Positions 3,490-5,869 of a stretch of 5,869 nucleotides of DNA are shown here, one piece after another; positions within the stretch are counted from its first letter, which is position 1; each line of letters begins with the position of its first letter. This stretch comes from Candidatus Fischerbacteria bacterium RBG_13_37_8 (GTDB lineage Bacteria > Acidobacteriota > HRBIN11 > MFGW01), in NCBI GenBank assembly GCA_001780385.1, contig MFGW01000122.1, positions 32,438 through 38,306 on the forward strand, read 5' to 3'. The translations under genes were made by a program, and so were the position numbers. The notes beneath the pieces were generated by a model. That model was given only the letters and a program-made list of their open reading frames with translations. It was not told the DNA's origin and did not search any database.

Positions 3490-5869
3490 CTAATTGCAGT
3501 CTCCTATCGATTGCAGCAAACAAGGACTTGAGGCTGCGGATCGCTGAGAATTGAATGAGTCAAGTCCATAGGAGCCTTCAGATCCTTCATTTTGAGCAAC
3601 AACCAGATAATAATTGCTTTCCGGAATATCCGGAATAGTAGCTGAGGTAGAATTGCCTGTACTGCACAACACTGAATTATAATTATATCCTGTCCATGGT
3701 AATGTCCCTCTATATATACCATAATCTGTTGTGATGCAAGGAGCGCCTGGTGAACTCCAGTTCAATTGCAAACTGCTGCCAGACTTGGAAATGGTAAGGG
3801 CCTGCCCGGGAAAATTATCACCATCAGGAACAGTGCCGGGCGCATTGTTGCAAAAATCAGATTGCTGATCGCAACCCTGGTACTGGACATTCAAGGCACG
3901 AATATCATCGACATAAATGCCTTCATATGTATTATAATCATCAGTCATGTATTTGATTTTTATACTTATTTTCTGTCCAGCAAAACTACTTAAATCGAAA
4001 ATCGAATCACCCCAGAAATTACCGGTAGTATTCCCTGACCATCCAGGACTTGCTCCCATGGAACAATTTGGAATATTGACAAAAGGGGCTCCCTGGTAAA
4101 GCTTCCCGGACTGTGGACTTATGTTCGTTTCGCTATACCCCTGTATTATCCAAATATTAGCTCTATCAACCCATCCCTTGGGCTGTGGAGGATCTGTTTC
4201 GTACCAATTCGGAATAACAAGTTGTGAACCTATTACCGGTTCTATTTCCGGGGAAAGAATACTATCACACTCGCGGCTCCTATATTCAGAAGAATGCAGA
4301 CTCATCATACTGCCTCCCGGATTGACACGCGCGGTACTCAATTGCCAGATGCCTTCAGATATTGTCCATCCTTCCAATCCGCCTCCGGATTCAAATTCCC
4401 ATATCTTGTCTCCCTGGTAGGTATCAGTTTCAGTCACAAATGAAAATGAATCCTGATCAGCAAGCGACTGCCCAGTAGCTTGAACCGATATCAAAAAATC
4501 TGCCACCTGTTGACACGATGCTTTATCTATTCCTTTTCCAATATCAAAATTAAAACTGGCGTTCACTTCACCACTAACAGGAATTGACCCAATATTTATT
4601 GGCATTGGTGTCGTTATACTAACGAAAGAATTATCAGAAGAGATACTGATTAGTGTATTATTCGCAATACCATTGCCAATATTTCTGATGATAAATTGAG
4701 CAGTTGCTGATTCACAATTGTCAAGGAATTCATCATTATCTCCTCCGATAATAGAAGTGATAACTGCTGAATTTGGTTTGTATTCTGCGCATGATACACA
4801 CGCGGCAGGGACAGCGGAAGCGCAATTGCTGAGCGGCCCTATGCATGCTTCATTAGAACCAACCGGCATAACAGAATAATAATATGTCACACCATTCATA
4901 GCTCTATCATCGAAATAGGTTGTGCCTGCCGTCGTAGCAATTTTTATTTTGCCGGAATCGCATGCCTTTGGTCCTTCAGTTCTCAGGACATAATATTTGT
5001 TTGCATTCTGCACTGCCGTCCAGTTGAGTAAAACACTGTTGGAGCCGGTGGAAGCGGATAAAACCGGCGCGGCTGTAGGTGCGTTTGCACATCCATTATT
5101 TGTCGGAATAGGCACAGGACATGCTATGTTGTGCCGGTTAAATGCTTCATAAAGAGCTGTCATATGAGGTGTTCCATCATTAATATCTCCATTATCATCA
5201 TCTGCCGCCAACAGTTGCATATATGCATTAGTAGCATTACATCCTGCAGATGTTGACGGACAGGTGCATGTGTACCAGTTTGTAATAGTTCCGCTGGCAT
5301 AATAAATGAGTCGGGTAGTAAATTCAAAAGCAGTTTGTTTGTCATAATTAAAAGGAGGCAATTGAAAATCGCGGGCTGCAAGGTCCCAGACAGCTTCGCT
5401 TGCAATTGCGCTTTCGCAATGAGCATTTTTTTGCAAGGGCCAAGAGGCCCCGCTGGACCACATGATATGCAAATATAATTAGCGGGAGTATGTGGCATGT
5501 TACTAACATGGTTTATGTAGTCAATATCGCGCACGCCGGTGCACATGGTACAGCAATCCCCGTACCCGTCGCAGTGATAACCGGTCGAAGCTGGATTGGT
5601 CGGACATGTCCATTGTCCACACCCGCGGTTTAATGTCCAAAAAAATCCTCTGCCAATACACGAATCATGCAATCTCATTGATGTCAGCACATCTGCTATT
5701 GCTTCAGATGGACTACTTAAGGTATGATTTGTGTCATAATTGTCATAAAAATGTCCCCACTCATGATCAATAACTCCAGCTATTTCACCGGTATTTCTGC
5801 ATCCGCCGCCGGAACGGTAAAAATATATGCCTGGACCCGTATAAGCAAAACATGAAGCGCTTAAATTTA
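3490..5869 (-). CDS. Secreted-type gluzincin metallopeptidase with Fn3, Ig-like and jelly-roll domains; 5' truncated, one frameshift
   Basis: The minus strand is open from the right edge to the TAG at 3490-3492, apart from one frame change. Joining the frames gives 792 visible residues. HEWGH (residues 35-39, bases 5751-5765) supplies two zinc ligands and the catalytic Glu, and SEAIAD (54-59) supplies a third ligand, the H-E-x-x-H...E-A-x-A/S-D arrangement of gluzincins such as thermolysin and fungalysin. The peptidase part continues through SEAVWDLAARDF and DDDNGDINDGTPHM to about residue 250. Next come a fibronectin-III-like domain (about 264-355), an Ig-like domain (about 367-482), a MAM/jelly-roll-like domain (about 484-667, ending EGIYVDDI) and a final Fn3-like domain (about 687-792, with DYGIYRGT and YYLVVAQNEGSEGSYG). 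Many cysteines suggest disulfides and export; the signal peptide would lie outside the window. The frame break is at 5426-5432. A role in extracellular protein degradation is inferred. It is unrelated to, and convergent with, the radical SAM operon. Confidence 0.82.
5426..5432 (-). other. A7 frameshift site in the metallopeptidase gene
   Basis: The minus strand reads TGC AAA AAA ATG in the upstream frame, giving GPLGPCKK and then an unrelated tail. The downstream frame reads through the same run as AAA AAT GCT CAT, giving KNAHCESAIASEAVWDL, which continues the peptidase. A -1 slip on A-AAA-AAA, or one extra A in the run, yields GPLGPCKKNAHCES. A sequencing or assembly indel, a true mutation, transcriptional slippage and programmed frameshifting are all consistent with this. 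Confidence 0.75.

Noticed and set aside
4121..4420. 99-residue + strand open frame (and 3766-3993) opposite the metallopeptidase gene
   Set aside because: Antisense to the jelly-roll and Fn3-like domains; no start signal or domain.
3490..5472. Reading the minus-strand gene as a separate 660-residue protein starting at 5472
   Set aside because: Its first 15 residues are out-of-frame sequence; the true continuation is from the upstream frame carrying HEWGH. The start is an accident of the frame break.

Overview
This looks like a fragment of a bacterial genome of moderate GC, probably from an uncultured or little-studied lineage. The genus cannot be read from the sequence. Tight + strand gene packing, Shine-Dalgarno-like sites and family-level protein motifs all point to a bacterium. 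The intergenic DNA is rich in dispersed palindromes, a style seen in many candidate-phylum genomes (inference).

Layout. Positions 1-2327 and 2328-3347 form a + strand group. It holds the 3' end of a probable acyl carrier protein (1-177), a FabG-like short-chain dehydrogenase/reductase (180-917), a radical SAM protein with a cysteine-rich C-terminal region (925-1920), a 407-bp gene-free stretch built from mirrored repeats (1921-2327), and a second radical SAM/SPASM protein (2328-3347). The first three genes are separated by 2 and 7 bases and are almost certainly co-transcribed. The two radical SAM proteins share near-identical cysteine spacing and look like paralogues or a functional pair. Together these genes suggest a biosynthetic locus in which a carrier-bound acyl chain is reduced and then radically modified, but no substrate can be named.

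Positions 3348-3489 are a short convergent intergenic region with another copy of the repeat box and a hairpin. From 3490 to the right edge (5869), the minus strand encodes one large secreted-type multidomain protein whose N-terminus lies outside the window. It has a gluzincin-type zinc peptidase core (HEWGH plus SEAIAD), then a fibronectin-III-like domain, an Ig-like domain, a MAM/jelly-roll-like domain and a final Fn3-like domain. The reading frame is broken at one run of seven A (minus strand). A -1 shift there, or one extra A, joins the two halves perfectly.

The parts most worth a second look are the composite inverted-repeat element between the two radical SAM genes (mirrored 12-bp ends, two covarying hairpins, mirrored inner 10-mers), the A7 frameshift in the peptidase, and the carrier protein/reductase/twin radical SAM gene set itself.
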